DNA from: Legionellaceae bacterium
Lineage (GTDB): Bacteria; Pseudomonadota; Gammaproteobacteria; Legionellales; Legionellaceae
Assembly (NCBI GenBank): GCA_947504795.1
Contig: CANNJG010000010.1
Location: forward strand, 1 to 21,054
DNA: 21,054 nt
Direction: 5' to 3'
A model generated the notes under the pieces. That model ran no database searches. It saw nothing but the letters and a program-made list of their open reading frames with translations, and was not told the origin of the DNA. The position numbers were made by a program, and so were the translations under genes. Position 1 is the stretch's first letter, and the number at the start of each line of letters is the position of its first letter. Shown here in pieces: positions 14,349-21,054 of the stretch.

Positions 14349-15158
14349 ATGAATAAACAATTAGCCATCGGAGTATTTGATTCAGGAATGGGTGGACTCA
14401 CGGTTTTAAAAGCCCTACGCCGCGTGTTGCCTAACGAGTCATTTATTTATTTAGGCGATACCGCAAGATTACCCTATGGGACTAAATCACGTGATACAGT
14501 GAAACTGTATGCGGAACAAATGTCGAAATTATTAGTCAAAAGACAGATTAAAGCATTAGTGATTGCTTGTAATACGGCAACAACAGCCGCATTACTGCAT
14601 TTGCAAGAAAGGTTGAAGGATCTACCCGTTGTTGGGGTTGTGGCTCCGGGTGCGGCTGCTGCTGTAGCGGCAACACGCAATCAATACATTGCGGTATTAG
14701 CCACGGAAACCACGATTGCAGCGCATGCCTATCAAGATGTCATTCAACGCCATTTACCCAAAGTGGTGATTCACAGTCGTGCTTGTTCCGTATTAGTTGC
14801 GTTAGCTGAAGAGGGCATGGTGGATAATGCTATCGCTCGCGAGGCTTTGCAGCATTATTTATCGGGCGTTACGACAGAAGATACTATTTTATTGGGTTGC
14901 ACACATTTCCCAGTGTTTAAACCGTTGCTCCGCACACTGGTCGCGCCTGAGGTACAACTGGTGGATTCAGCGGATGCAACCGCAGCAGCATTGAAACAAC
15001 GTTTAAAAGAAGCCGATCTGTGTCATCCCATGCTGAGTCAAAGTGGTGATGTCCAGTATTTAGTTACAGACTCTGTGGCGCGTTTTCAGAAAGTCGGAGA
15101 AATTTTTCTAGAAGAATCGTTGGATGGCCATATGATTGAATTGATTGATGGGTATTGA
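14349..15158 (+). CDS. murI: Glutamate racemase MurI
   Basis: MurI converts L-glutamate to D-glutamate for peptidoglycan in the cytoplasm. The catalytic pair is present: C74 in VIACNTATT and C184 in LLGCTHFP. The N-terminal GVFDSGMGGLTVLKAL and the YLGDTARLPYG motif are also intact. From the ATG at 14349 it has 269 residues, a normal length. A TTG at 14343 would add only two residues. The start lies 2 bases after the stop of the coiled-coil gene (14344-14346) and there is no good ribosome site. Translation therefore probably depends on ribosomes arriving from the upstream gene. The product is essential in most bacteria, so this coupling ties the orphan gene's expression to cell-wall synthesis. 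Confidence 0.94.
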   Translation: MNKQLAIGVFDSGMGGLTVLKALRRVLPNESFIYLGDTARLPYGTKSRDTVKLYAEQMSKLLVKRQIKALVIACNTATTAALLHLQERLKDLPVVGVVAPGAAAAVAATRNQYIAVLATETTIAAHAYQDVIQRHLPKVVIHSRACSVLVALAEEGMVDNAIAREALQHYLSGVTTEDTILLGCTHFPVFKPLLRTLVAPEVQLVDSADATAAALKQRLKEADLCHPMLSQSGDVQYLVTDSVARFQKVGEIFLEESLDGHMIELIDGY

Positions 15159-15180
15159 CTAATTCTGATTTATTTTATGC

Positions 15181-15196
15181 CTAATTATTTAATTAG
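15181..15196. terminator. AT-rich palindrome after murI, possible terminator
   Basis: CTAATTA-TT-TAATTAG is a perfect 7-base inverted repeat 22 bases after the murI stop, followed by CGGTCTTTTG. The stem is AT-rich and the T-run short, so termination is plausible but unproven. The remaining bases to 15324, between convergent murI and gpsA, hold only a T-rich tract (15271-15283) with no clear stem. Confidence 0.35.
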
Positions 15197-15324
15197 CGGT
15201 CTTTTGAATTGCGTTTTACGACTGCAAACGAATTTATGTTGCCTAGTTTGTTTGACGCGCCCAAGAACAGTTTTTTCTTTTTTGAGGCGAGCGTGATTCT
15301 TGCTTAATCAGTCGTCCGCTATGC

Positions 15325-16317
15325 TCACTCTTTTCTCGGTGGTCGACTCATCAGCGATTCGACCGCTTCTTGCGGGGTGTGTTGACCAGATAATACCTCA
15401 TAGACCGCTTGGCATATGGGCATATCAATAGCATGCTGCTTTGCTAAAGCATAGATTTGTGCGGCATTATGCTTGCCTTCAACAACCTGCCCGATGGTGT
15501 GTTCGGCTGCTGAACTGTCTATGCCTTGGCCTAATAATAAACCAAAACGCCGATTACGGGATTGATTATCTGTGCAGGTTAGAACTAAATCGCCAACGCC
15601 GGCTAATCCTAAACACGTGTCGGGTTTGGCATGATATACGTTCAATAAACGCTGCATTTCTGCTAAGCCTCGCGTAATCAAGGCAGCCTTAGCATTCGCG
15701 CCATAGCCAATGCCATCACTAATACCGCAGGCAATCGCGAGAATATTTTTCACGGCTCCGCAAAGTTGGACACCTTCGATATCGCCTGATGAATACACGC
15801 GAGTGGATGGGGTGTGTAATAAGTGATGAATAGCCTGTTGAAATGAAGTATGACGGGAAGCAACCACTAAGGCTGTGGGTAAACCCAAGGCGACTTCTTT
15901 TGCAAACGATGGACCAGAAATGACGGCCGTGGGATAGTCAACACCCCACTGTTGACTCACTAATTCACTCAATAGTTGATGATGGGTGGGATCCATGCCC
16001 TTAGTCAGCCATGCTAGGCCTTGTTGCGGCTTGGGCATTTGTTGGAGCAGGACAGTGAATGCATTCGAAGGGACCGCAATGATGACATAGTCGGCATCGT
16101 CGACACACGGGTGGAGATTATCGCTCGGAGTTAAGGATTCTGGAAATTGAATACCCGGAAGATAGCGTGCATTGCATTTTTTTTCCAACATATCTTGTAC
16201 ATGCGATGTGTTGCGTGCCCAAAGAGTGGTAGGGTGTCGCTCACGCGCTAACGCAATTGCGATTGCAGTTCCCCATGATCCAGCGCCTAAAACCGCAACC
16301 GTTCGCTTTTTCGTCAT
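15325..16317 (-). CDS. gpsA: Glycerol-3-phosphate dehydrogenase [NAD(P)+]
   Basis: GpsA reduces dihydroxyacetone phosphate to sn-glycerol-3-phosphate, the backbone for phospholipids. The N-terminal NAD(P) motif is GAGSWGTAIA. The conserved catalytic segment has GAVKNILAIACGISDG and GYGANAKAALITRG, and the tail ends in RPPRKE. The start is the ATG at 16317 (MTKKRTVAVLGAG), giving 330 residues. The frame stays open upstream with a Lys-rich run, but that lies within the secB coding region and adds nothing family-like. It is the last gene of the conserved yibN–grxC–secB–gpsA operon; cysE, which follows in E. coli, is absent here. It lies 7 bases after the secB stop with no clear ribosome site. 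Confidence 0.94.
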   Translation of the reverse strand: MTKKRTVAVLGAGSWGTAIAIALARERHPTTLWARNTSHVQDMLEKKCNARYLPGIQFPESLTPSDNLHPCVDDADYVIIAVPSNAFTVLLQQMPKPQQGLAWLTKGMDPTHHQLLSELVSQQWGVDYPTAVISGPSFAKEVALGLPTALVVASRHTSFQQAIHHLLHTPSTRVYSSGDIEGVQLCGAVKNILAIACGISDGIGYGANAKAALITRGLAEMQRLLNVYHAKPDTCLGLAGVGDLVLTCTDNQSRNRRFGLLLGQGIDSSAAEHTIGQVVEGKHNAAQIYALAKQHAIDMPICQAVYEVLSGQHTPQEAVESLMSRPPRKE

Positions 16318-16324
16318 GTGAGGC

Positions 16325-16780
16325 TTATTTTTCTTTTTTTTCTTGTTGTTGTAAGAACAAAGCATCGAAATTAACAGGGGCTAAGACAAGAGGAGGGAAG
16401 CTACCTTTCGAAACAGCGGATGAAATAGACTCACGCACGTAAGGAAATAGAATGCTTGGACAGAAACTTCCGAGAATGTGTTCTAATGGGTCGCCTTTGG
16501 GACCTTGGATTGTGAAAATACCTGCTTGTTCTACCTCAACCAAAAAAGCGGTTTCTTGCATGTTTTTCACTGTTGCGGTCACACTGAGTATGACCTCATA
16601 AATCTCTTGATCGAGCTTCACATGGCTAGTATTAATGTCTAACGTTAATTCTGGTTCCCATTTTTTTTGAAATGTAGCGGGCGCATGTGTGGTTTCAAAC
16701 GACGCGTTTTTAGTATAAATGCGCTGAATCATGAATTGCATGTCTTGATTCGCATCAGCTTGAGTGGTGTCTTGACTCAT
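16325..16780 (-). CDS. secB: Protein-export chaperone SecB
   Basis: At 151 residues it matches SecB (E. coli 155). It shows the typical sequence FMIQRIYTKNASFETTHAP, then the strand region with EVILSVTATV, FLVEVEQAGIFTI, and the conserved FCPSILFPYVRESISSAVSKGSFPPLVLAPVNF. SecB forms a tetramer that keeps precursors unfolded and delivers them to SecA. The C terminus is Lys/Glu-rich (QQQEKKEK). An AAGGAT ribosome site precedes the ATG. The operon order grxC–secB–gpsA is that of E. coli. No key segment is missing. Confidence 0.95.
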   Translation of the reverse strand: MSQDTTQADANQDMQFMIQRIYTKNASFETTHAPATFQKKWEPELTLDINTSHVKLDQEIYEVILSVTATVKNMQETAFLVEVEQAGIFTIQGPKGDPLEHILGSFCPSILFPYVRESISSAVSKGSFPPLVLAPVNFDALFLQQQEKKEK

Positions 16781-16786
16781 AAATAA

Positions 16787-17044
16787 CTATCCTTTTTCTA
16801 AGAGTTTGTCTAAACGTCCATCGGCATCTAACGCGTATAGATCGTCACAGCCGCCAATTGGGTTATTGTTAATGAATATTTGTGGAACGGAGGTGCGTTG
16901 CGTTTTAGTGGTCATCTCAGCACGTTTTTCGGGTTGTTCGTCCACTCTAATTTCAGTGAAGGTAACGTGCTTTTGTTTTAACAATTGTCGAGCGCGTTCG
17001 CAATAGGGACAGGTCGCAGTGCTGTACATGAAAACAGTCGTCAT
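16787..17044 (-). CDS. grxC: Glutaredoxin 3 (cytosolic form)
   Basis: From the ATG at 17044 the protein is 85 residues, the usual size of Grx3. It has the active site TCPYC, the cis-Pro segment TSVPQIFINNNPIGGCDDL and the expected thioredoxin fold order. It reduces disulfides using glutathione, whose synthesis genes lie 2 kb away. A GAGG ribosome site stands 11 bases before this ATG, slightly long. The frame continues upstream to a TTG at 17131 with an AAGGAA placed 7 bases ahead. That start would add 29 residues that look like a signal peptide with a lipobox (LSGC). An alternative, exported form is therefore plausible (see findings). The gene is the second of the yibN–grxC–secB–gpsA operon. 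Confidence 0.92.
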   Translation of the reverse strand: MTTVFMYSTATCPYCERARQLLKQKHVTFTEIRVDEQPEKRAEMTTKTQRTSVPQIFINNNPIGGCDDLYALDADGRLDKLLEKG

Positions 17045-17142
17045 GTTGTTGTTTACCTCATGTGTCTGGGCATTCGTTATCGGTACGATGCAGCCAGATA
17101 GGATGATAGCGACAAGCCAACGAATTAACAAGATGAGGTTCC

Positions 17143-17562
17143 TTATTTTTTGACTAAAGGGAGATTCGCGGTTTGCCAAGCACTCATACCACCTGAGAGA
17201 ATCATCACTTGAGTGAATCCTTGTTGGGGTAGTGAGGTGGCCAGCAGATTGGATTCAATCCCCCGAGCACAGACTAAAATAATAGGTTTTTCTTTGTAAC
17301 GTTGCATTTTTGGTAATTTAAAATCAGCTGCGCTGCTTCGGATCGAATGAATGATATGCCCTTGTTTGTATAGATCGGCACTGCGAATATCGATGACAAC
17401 AGCGTCGTGGTTATTGATGAAATCAATGGCTTGTTCTGTTGACAACAATTTGGCTTGTTTTTGTGAGGCGAGATATTCATAAATGATAACAATGATTAAT
17501 ATGACCACACAAGTGGCAGCTAATTGCCAATGACGTATCATAAATTCACTTAAATGGTCCAT
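17143..17562 (-). CDS. yibN: Membrane-anchored rhodanese, YibN family
   Basis: A single N-terminal membrane helix (about residues 13-29, WQLAATCVVILIIVIIY) is followed by a rhodanese domain (residues 38-139). The active-site loop is CARGIES with C98, and the segments VVIDIRSADLYKQGHI and LSGGMSAWQTANLP are typical of the family. Rhodaneses carry sulfur as a cysteine persulfide; YibN's precise donor and acceptor are not settled. At 139 residues it matches E. coli YibN (143) and has the same place at the head of grxC–secB–gpsA. AAGGAA provides the ribosome site and a promoter lies at 17590-17618. The catalytic domain should face the cytoplasm if the anchor is a simple N-out helix. Confidence 0.9.
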   Translation of the reverse strand: MDHLSEFMIRHWQLAATCVVILIIVIIYEYLASQKQAKLLSTEQAIDFINNHDAVVIDIRSADLYKQGHIIHSIRSSAADFKLPKMQRYKEKPIILVCARGIESNLLATSLPQQGFTQVMILSGGMSAWQTANLPLVKK

Positions 17563-17589
17563 AGGTGTTCCTTAAATAACAAAAGAGCG

Positions 17590-17618
17590 ATTATCGCTAG
17601 ATTTGATGTTTCTAGCAA
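17590..17618 (-). promoter_or_regulatory. Promoter of the yibN–grxC–secB–gpsA operon
   Basis: On the minus strand TTGCTA (17613-17618) and GATAAT (17590-17595) are 17 bases apart, placing the start near 17583. Overlapping inverted repeats occur here: AGCGATTATCGCT (17586-17598) and GCTAGA/TCTAGC (17596-17601/17611-17616). They cover the -10 and spacer, so a bound regulator could block the polymerase. Confidence 0.55.
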
Positions 17619-17915
17619 TAGCCCCACCGATTCCCGCTTAAATTGTAGGGAAGCTTAAAAAACGGGCGTGCTTTAAATTTAATCAAAAACAGCTTTGCTC
17701 TCGGTAAAATCCTTCTTTATAAATACGTCCTGGTAAAACGAATTGATCCCGCAACATCACACCGATAAAACGTAAGAAAGACTTCTCTTGACAATCGAGA
17801 GAAGGCGATTCTTAATCTATAGCGCATAGGTTACGCAATGTTTTTTGTAAGTGTATCTGAAGCTGGCTCGTTCCTTAAAGATTATTTAATGGCGGAAAAC
17901 GCTGCAATCGCCCTG
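17619..17915. other. Intergenic region between the yibN operon and deoC
   Basis: The whole gap from 17563 to 17915 has no convincing gene. The left end holds the yibN promoter and its palindromes. At 17782-17804 CTTCTCT and AGAGAAG form a 7-pair stem with a 9-base loop, extendable by two pairs, without a T-tract. A perfect TTGACA (17788-17793) on the plus strand lies within that stem, with TAATCT 19 bases later. It could drive a small plus-strand transcript, but the spacing is poor. A 49-codon frame at 17838-17987 runs into antisense deoC and is not accepted as a gene. Confidence 0.4.
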
Positions 17916-18653
17916 TCACTGAATACCGCTCGTACCTATGCGAAACCATGTTTTATCTGCCGATTTTTCCAAAACGTGCTCAGCTAAGTGGATAAATTGT
18001 GAAGCCTGTGCAACGCTTCTAATCCCGCCTGAGCATTTAATCCCACACCCTTGCTCACGGTCTTGAATAGCCTTTAATATAGCAAATACGGCAGGTAAGG
18101 TAGCACCAACTGCTATTTTCCCGGTCGAGGTTTTTAGCATATCGCAGCCCGCTTCCATGACATCGCAACTTGCTCGATGGATGATTTCGAGTGATCCCAA
18201 CGCACCCGTTTCCAGAATCACTTTGAATAGGCGGCCATAGTGGCGACATAGTTGATACGCATCACGACACCAGGCTAATGCTTCGTTTTTTTGACTGGTC
18301 AAATAAATAGGATAGGCCAACACGTAATCTATTTCATCCGCATTATGATGGGTTATGGCTTGCTCTATGTCTTGTAACACTTGTTGCGGCAATTGATCAC
18401 TTCTTGGAAAATTAACCACAGTCGCGCGTTGAATCGGCGTCAAGCAAGGCACCCATTCCAAATGTTCCGGCAATACGCAAACCGCGGCCACCTGATCCTG
18501 TTTGGCTTTTTGAATCAAGGTTTCAATATCCGAAGCGGTGGCCTGCGTATCGAGTCGCGTTAGATCGAGGATTGCTGCGATTGTTGGCGCCGATAAGCGA
18601 TGATTGGGTAAGCTAAGAGAATGAAATTGTTGTTCTAATCGGCTGCTCATCAT
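17916..18653 (-). CDS. deoC: Deoxyribose-phosphate aldolase DeoC
   Basis: DeoC cleaves 2-deoxyribose-5-phosphate to acetaldehyde and glyceraldehyde-3-phosphate in deoxynucleoside breakdown. The class I aldolase residues are all visible: D109 in ADEIDY, the Schiff-base lysine K174 in DMLKTSTGK, and K206 in GIKCSGGIRS. They correspond to E. coli D102, K167 and K201. The 245 residues are slightly short against E. coli (259). The start could be the first ATG (18653) or the next (18650); the AAAGGG ribosome site spaces better with the second. It lies 5 bases after the rhodanese gene and is co-transcribed with it. No other deo genes are present, so the pairing with a rhodanese is unusual. Confidence 0.93.
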   Translation of the reverse strand: MMSSRLEQQFHSLSLPNHRLSAPTIAAILDLTRLDTQATASDIETLIQKAKQDQVAAVCVLPEHLEWVPCLTPIQRATVVNFPRSDQLPQQVLQDIEQAITHHNADEIDYVLAYPIYLTSQKNEALAWCRDAYQLCRHYGRLFKVILETGALGSLEIIHRASCDVMEAGCDMLKTSTGKIAVGATLPAVFAILKAIQDREQGCGIKCSGGIRSVAQASQFIHLAEHVLEKSADKTWFRIGTSGIQ

Positions 18654-18658
18654 GCCCT

Positions 18659-18985
18659 TTAAATTGGATGGTTAATGGGATACCCGGCATCAGCCCAGGC
18701 GATAATCCCGCCTTCTACCGAGTACACTGCCGTGTACCCCATAGCTTGAAGCGCCTCTCCAGCCTGTAAGGATCGAACGCCTGAACGGCAATGCAGATAA
18801 ATAGTGTGGGTGCTGTCGACGCCTATCTCGTGAATACGGGTGCTGAGTTGGTTTTTGGGAATATGATGAGCCTTAGGAATATGACCTTGTGCCCATTCGT
18901 CTGCTTCGCGCACGTCAATAATACACACATCGGGTTTATTATCGAAATACTGTTTTAAAGTTTTAACGTCTATGCTCGGAATCAT
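18659..18985 (-). CDS. Single-domain rhodanese (GlpE/PspE-like)
   Basis: The whole 108-residue protein is one rhodanese domain. It contains CIIDVREADEWAQGHI and IP, then the active-site loop CRSGVRS with catalytic C66, and VEGGIIAWADAGYP at the end. The CRSGxRS loop is typical of soluble thiosulfate sulfurtransferases of the GlpE type, which move sulfane sulfur to cyanide, thiols or dithiols. There is no signal peptide or membrane anchor, so it acts in the cytoplasm. It heads a two-gene operon with deoC and is divergent from gshA across a gap of about 140 bases. Its true sulfur donor is unknown. It sits in a neighbourhood rich in thiol enzymes. Confidence 0.88.
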   Translation of the reverse strand: MIPSIDVKTLKQYFDNKPDVCIIDVREADEWAQGHIPKAHHIPKNQLSTRIHEIGVDSTHTIYLHCRSGVRSLQAGEALQAMGYTAVYSVEGGIIAWADAGYPINHPI

Positions 18986-19123
18986 AACTGGTTTTCCTCA
19001 CAGCTTATCCAAATCCGGTTTTGACCTCGGCGTTTGGCGTAAGTTCTGATCCTTTAAGTTGACAAAGAGCGTCATACTATCTTAATGTTGGTCAAAGTTC
19101 AAATCGCTAACCAACAGGGTACT

Positions 19124-20407
19124 ATGCCTTTTAATCCCGTTCCACAGCTAACCACTGCACACACCGGCCCTTTGTTTCCTGTGGAAGCGCTCATCGTTAA
19201 GGAAGTTGCTAAGATTGAATCCTGGTTCCGTCAAGCTTGGCAAGTTGCGCCACCACCGTTAATGTCCTCCGTGGATTTGCGTCATGCGGGGTTCAAATTA
19301 GCGCCTGTTGATACGAATTTATTTCCTGGGGGGTTTAATAATCTTAATACTGATTTTATGCCTTTGTGTGTGCAAGCCGTGCAATCAACCTTAGGGAGTC
19401 GCTACCAGCGCTTATTGCTATTGCCAGAAAATCATACGCGGAACCAACACTATTTACAAAGTCTTAGGGTATTGCGCGATATTTTTATTACAGCGGGTTA
19501 TGACGTACGTATCGGCCATTTGCAAGAGAACGTTCAGGCTTGCATTGATTTGCCTTTGGATAGTGGCGAATTGTTGCGTTTAGAACCTTTGGTGCGCCGC
19601 GGATCGCGTATTGGACTAGCAGATTATGAGCCGTGTATGTTGGTGTTAAATAATGATCTTTCGAGTGGTGTTCCTTCGCTATTGCAGGATATTGAACAGC
19701 GGATTGAGCCTGTTGCCGAATTAGGCTGGATGACACGTTTGAAATCACAGCATTTTGCTTATTACGATGCGGTTGTTGAAGAGTTTGCACAGTTATTGCA
19801 GATGGATCCCTGGTTAATTAATCCCATGCATGTGGCTGTGGATGGCCTTGATTTTATGGCAAAAACAGGAATTGAGCGCCTAGCAGAAGAGGTGGATAGG
19901 GTGTTGCAACGTATCCAGGTGGTTTACCAACGCTATGGTATTACTGAAAAACCTTATGTCGTCGTGAAAGCCGATAAAGGCACTTACGGCATGGGCGTCA
20001 TGATGATTCAAGATGCCCAGCAATTGTTGGATTTGAATCGTAAACAACGCACGAATATGGCGAAAACCAAAGGAAATCAAAGCGTGAGTCGGGTGATGAT
20101 TCAAGAAGGTGTTTACAGTTTTGAAACCATGCCAAATGGCGCAGTTGCTGAGCCGGTAGTCTATATGATGGGACCCTTTGTGGTTGGTGGATTTTATCGT
20201 GTCCATCGGGAATTGGGTACGGATGACATTTTGAATACGCCTGGGATGTATTTTGAACCCCTGGCGTTTGCCAATACGTGTAATATGCCAGCCGCTGATA
20301 ATCCCTCACCGGACGCTATGAATCGGTTTTATGCCTACGGAGTGATTGCACGCTTGGCCGGGTTAGCGGCTGCGCGTGAAGCGGCTGCAATAAGGAAACC
20401 GCTATGA
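19124..20407 (+). CDS. gshA: Glutamate–cysteine ligase, acidithiobacillus type (TIGR02049)
   Basis: This is the non-E. coli class of GshA. It catalyses the first step of glutathione synthesis, joining the gamma-carboxyl of glutamate to cysteine with ATP. Family features seen are NNDLSSGVPSLL, VVKADKGTYGMGVM (an ATP-binding glycine/lysine segment), and the C-terminal FVVGGFYRVHRELG region. I prefer the ATG at 19124, since an AGGG precedes it by 4 bases and no ribosome site precedes the in-frame ATG at 19085. This gives 427 residues. A TTGACA (19059-19064) upstream may be the -35 of its promoter, but no good -10 is seen. The stop overlaps the gshB start (ATGA), tying both pathway steps together. 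Confidence 0.92.
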   Translation: MPFNPVPQLTTAHTGPLFPVEALIVKEVAKIESWFRQAWQVAPPPLMSSVDLRHAGFKLAPVDTNLFPGGFNNLNTDFMPLCVQAVQSTLGSRYQRLLLLPENHTRNQHYLQSLRVLRDIFITAGYDVRIGHLQENVQACIDLPLDSGELLRLEPLVRRGSRIGLADYEPCMLVLNNDLSSGVPSLLQDIEQRIEPVAELGWMTRLKSQHFAYYDAVVEEFAQLLQMDPWLINPMHVAVDGLDFMAKTGIERLAEEVDRVLQRIQVVYQRYGITEKPYVVVKADKGTYGMGVMMIQDAQQLLDLNRKQRTNMAKTKGNQSVSRVMIQEGVYSFETMPNGAVAEPVVYMMGPFVVGGFYRVHRELGTDDILNTPGMYFEPLAFANTCNMPAADNPSPDAMNRFYAYGVIARLAGLAAAREAAAIRKPL

Positions 20408-21054
20408 AACTTGCCATCTTTATGGATCCATTAGCGGAACTCAAACCCGCCATTGATACAAGCTTAGCTCTTTTGGAAAGGGCTCGGCGCTTGGGTTGGT
20501 CATGTTATTATTTCACTAAAAAAGATCTATTTGCCGAGAAGGGAAAAATCTATGCGGCAGTGACTGCTATTTCGGTCGACACATCGATTGTATCGTATCA
20601 GGTAGATCCTCAGCCCACAGTCCAAGCCTTAACGGATTTTGATATCATTCTTATTCGTCAAGATCCGCCTTTTGATCTAGGGTATTTGTACGCGACGCAA
20701 TTATTATCGTTGGTAGCGCAACAAGGGATATTGGTTTCTAACCATCCGCAAAGTCTCCAACAGCATAATGAAAAGTTAGGCATTTTGCAGTATCCGGACT
20801 TATGCGTTCCTACTTTGGTGAGTGCTGATATCGCGCGCATGAAGCAATTTTGGAAAACACACGGATCCGTTATCTTCAAACCCTTAGGTAGCATGGGTGG
20901 AGATAGTGTTATTCACCTTGCAGAAGACGGACGTAATTTGACGGTGATTTTACAATGGTTAACCAAGCAAGAAACCTTACCCATTATGGCGCAACGTTAT
21001 ATACCTGAAATTAATACGCAAGGGGATAAACGGATTATTCTTATCAACGGCAAT
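20404..21054 (+). CDS. gshB: Glutathione synthetase GshB, cut by the window's right edge
   Basis: About 217 residues are present and the frame is open to the last base, so the C-terminal third is missing. GshB adds glycine to gamma-glutamylcysteine using ATP. The N terminus MKLAIFMDPLAELKP, the segment DFDIILIRQDPPFD, NHPQSLQQHNEKL and the ATP-grasp loop FKPLGSMGGDSV are characteristic. ATG at 20404 overlaps the gshA stop by 4 bases, so translation is coupled and both enzymes of glutathione synthesis are made together. This supplies the cofactor for the glutaredoxin encoded at 16787-17044. Confidence 0.95.
   Translation, partial: MKLAIFMDPLAELKPAIDTSLALLERARRLGWSCYYFTKKDLFAEKGKIYAAVTAISVDTSIVSYQVDPQPTVQALTDFDIILIRQDPPFDLGYLYATQLLSLVAQQGILVSNHPQSLQQHNEKLGILQYPDLCVPTLVSADIARMKQFWKTHGSVIFKPLGSMGGDSVIHLAEDGRNLTVILQWLTKQETLPIMAQRYIPEINTQGDKRIILINGN

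Noticed and set aside
16318..16365. Upstream extension of gpsA starting with a Lys-rich run
   Set aside because: It lies in secB coding sequence and adds 16 non-conserved residues. The ATG at 16317 starts directly at the family's usual N terminus.
17132..17179. An ATG at 17179 giving a still longer glutaredoxin
   Set aside because: It lies inside yibN and has no ribosome site, whereas the TTG at 17131 and the ATG at 17044 both do.
17838..17987. A 49-codon plus-strand frame with an AGG 7 bases before its ATG and a TTGACA further upstream
   Set aside because: Its second half is antisense to the end of deoC, the -35/-10 spacing is 19, the ribosome site is minimal and the sequence matches nothing I know.

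Overview
The window reads as an ordinary, gene-dense stretch of a gammaproteobacterial chromosome. Several blocks match known gammaproteobacterial gene orders: PHP nuclease–yciO–trpS–rluB, rpfE-like–recJ, yibN–grxC–secB–gpsA and an acidithiobacillus-type gshA–gshB pair. Moderate GC, AT-rich third positions and several orphan or coiled-coil proteins suggest a Legionellales-like organism (Coxiellaceae or Legionellaceae relatives). That placement is inference from general character, not from a marker gene. There are no insertion sequences, CRISPR arrays, prophage genes, rRNA or recognisable tRNA genes.

Layout. 1-624: a small secreted Cys-containing protein on the minus strand, a GC-rich hairpin, and a long structured leader. 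625-4080: a tight plus-strand operon of an RNase AM-type PHP nuclease, YciO, tryptophanyl-tRNA synthetase and RluB. The synthetase carries a four-cysteine pattern typical of Fe-S-containing TrpRS. 4248-5132: an orphan membrane protein with its own promoter. 5313-6638: rlmD. 6655-7047 (minus) and 7111 onward (plus) are divergent: an Mth938-like protein, then an RpfE-like protein, RecJ and a cytochrome c5, all overlapping. 10156-10770: a lipoprotein L,D-transpeptidase behind a near-perfect sigma-28 (FliA) promoter. 10938-11690: zapD. 11759-13042: a QEGLA/DUF1704 putative metallopeptidase. 13096-15158: an orphan coiled-coil protein overlapping murI. 15325-17562 (minus): the yibN–grxC–secB–gpsA operon. 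17916-18985 (minus): a rhodanese–deoC pair. 19124-end (plus): gshA and gshB, the latter cut by the window edge.

Functional themes. One is translation and RNA maturation (TrpS, RluB, RlmD, YciO, RNase AM). A second is cell envelope and division (MurI, L,D-transpeptidase, ZapD). A third is thiol and redox chemistry in the last 5 kb (two rhodaneses, a glutaredoxin and glutathione synthesis). The most noteworthy points are the FliA-type promoter on the L,D-transpeptidase gene, a second upstream start that would give the glutaredoxin an export signal with a lipobox, the Fe-S motif in TrpS, the absence of scpA/scpB between trpS and rluB, and two orphan proteins (294 and 416 residues).
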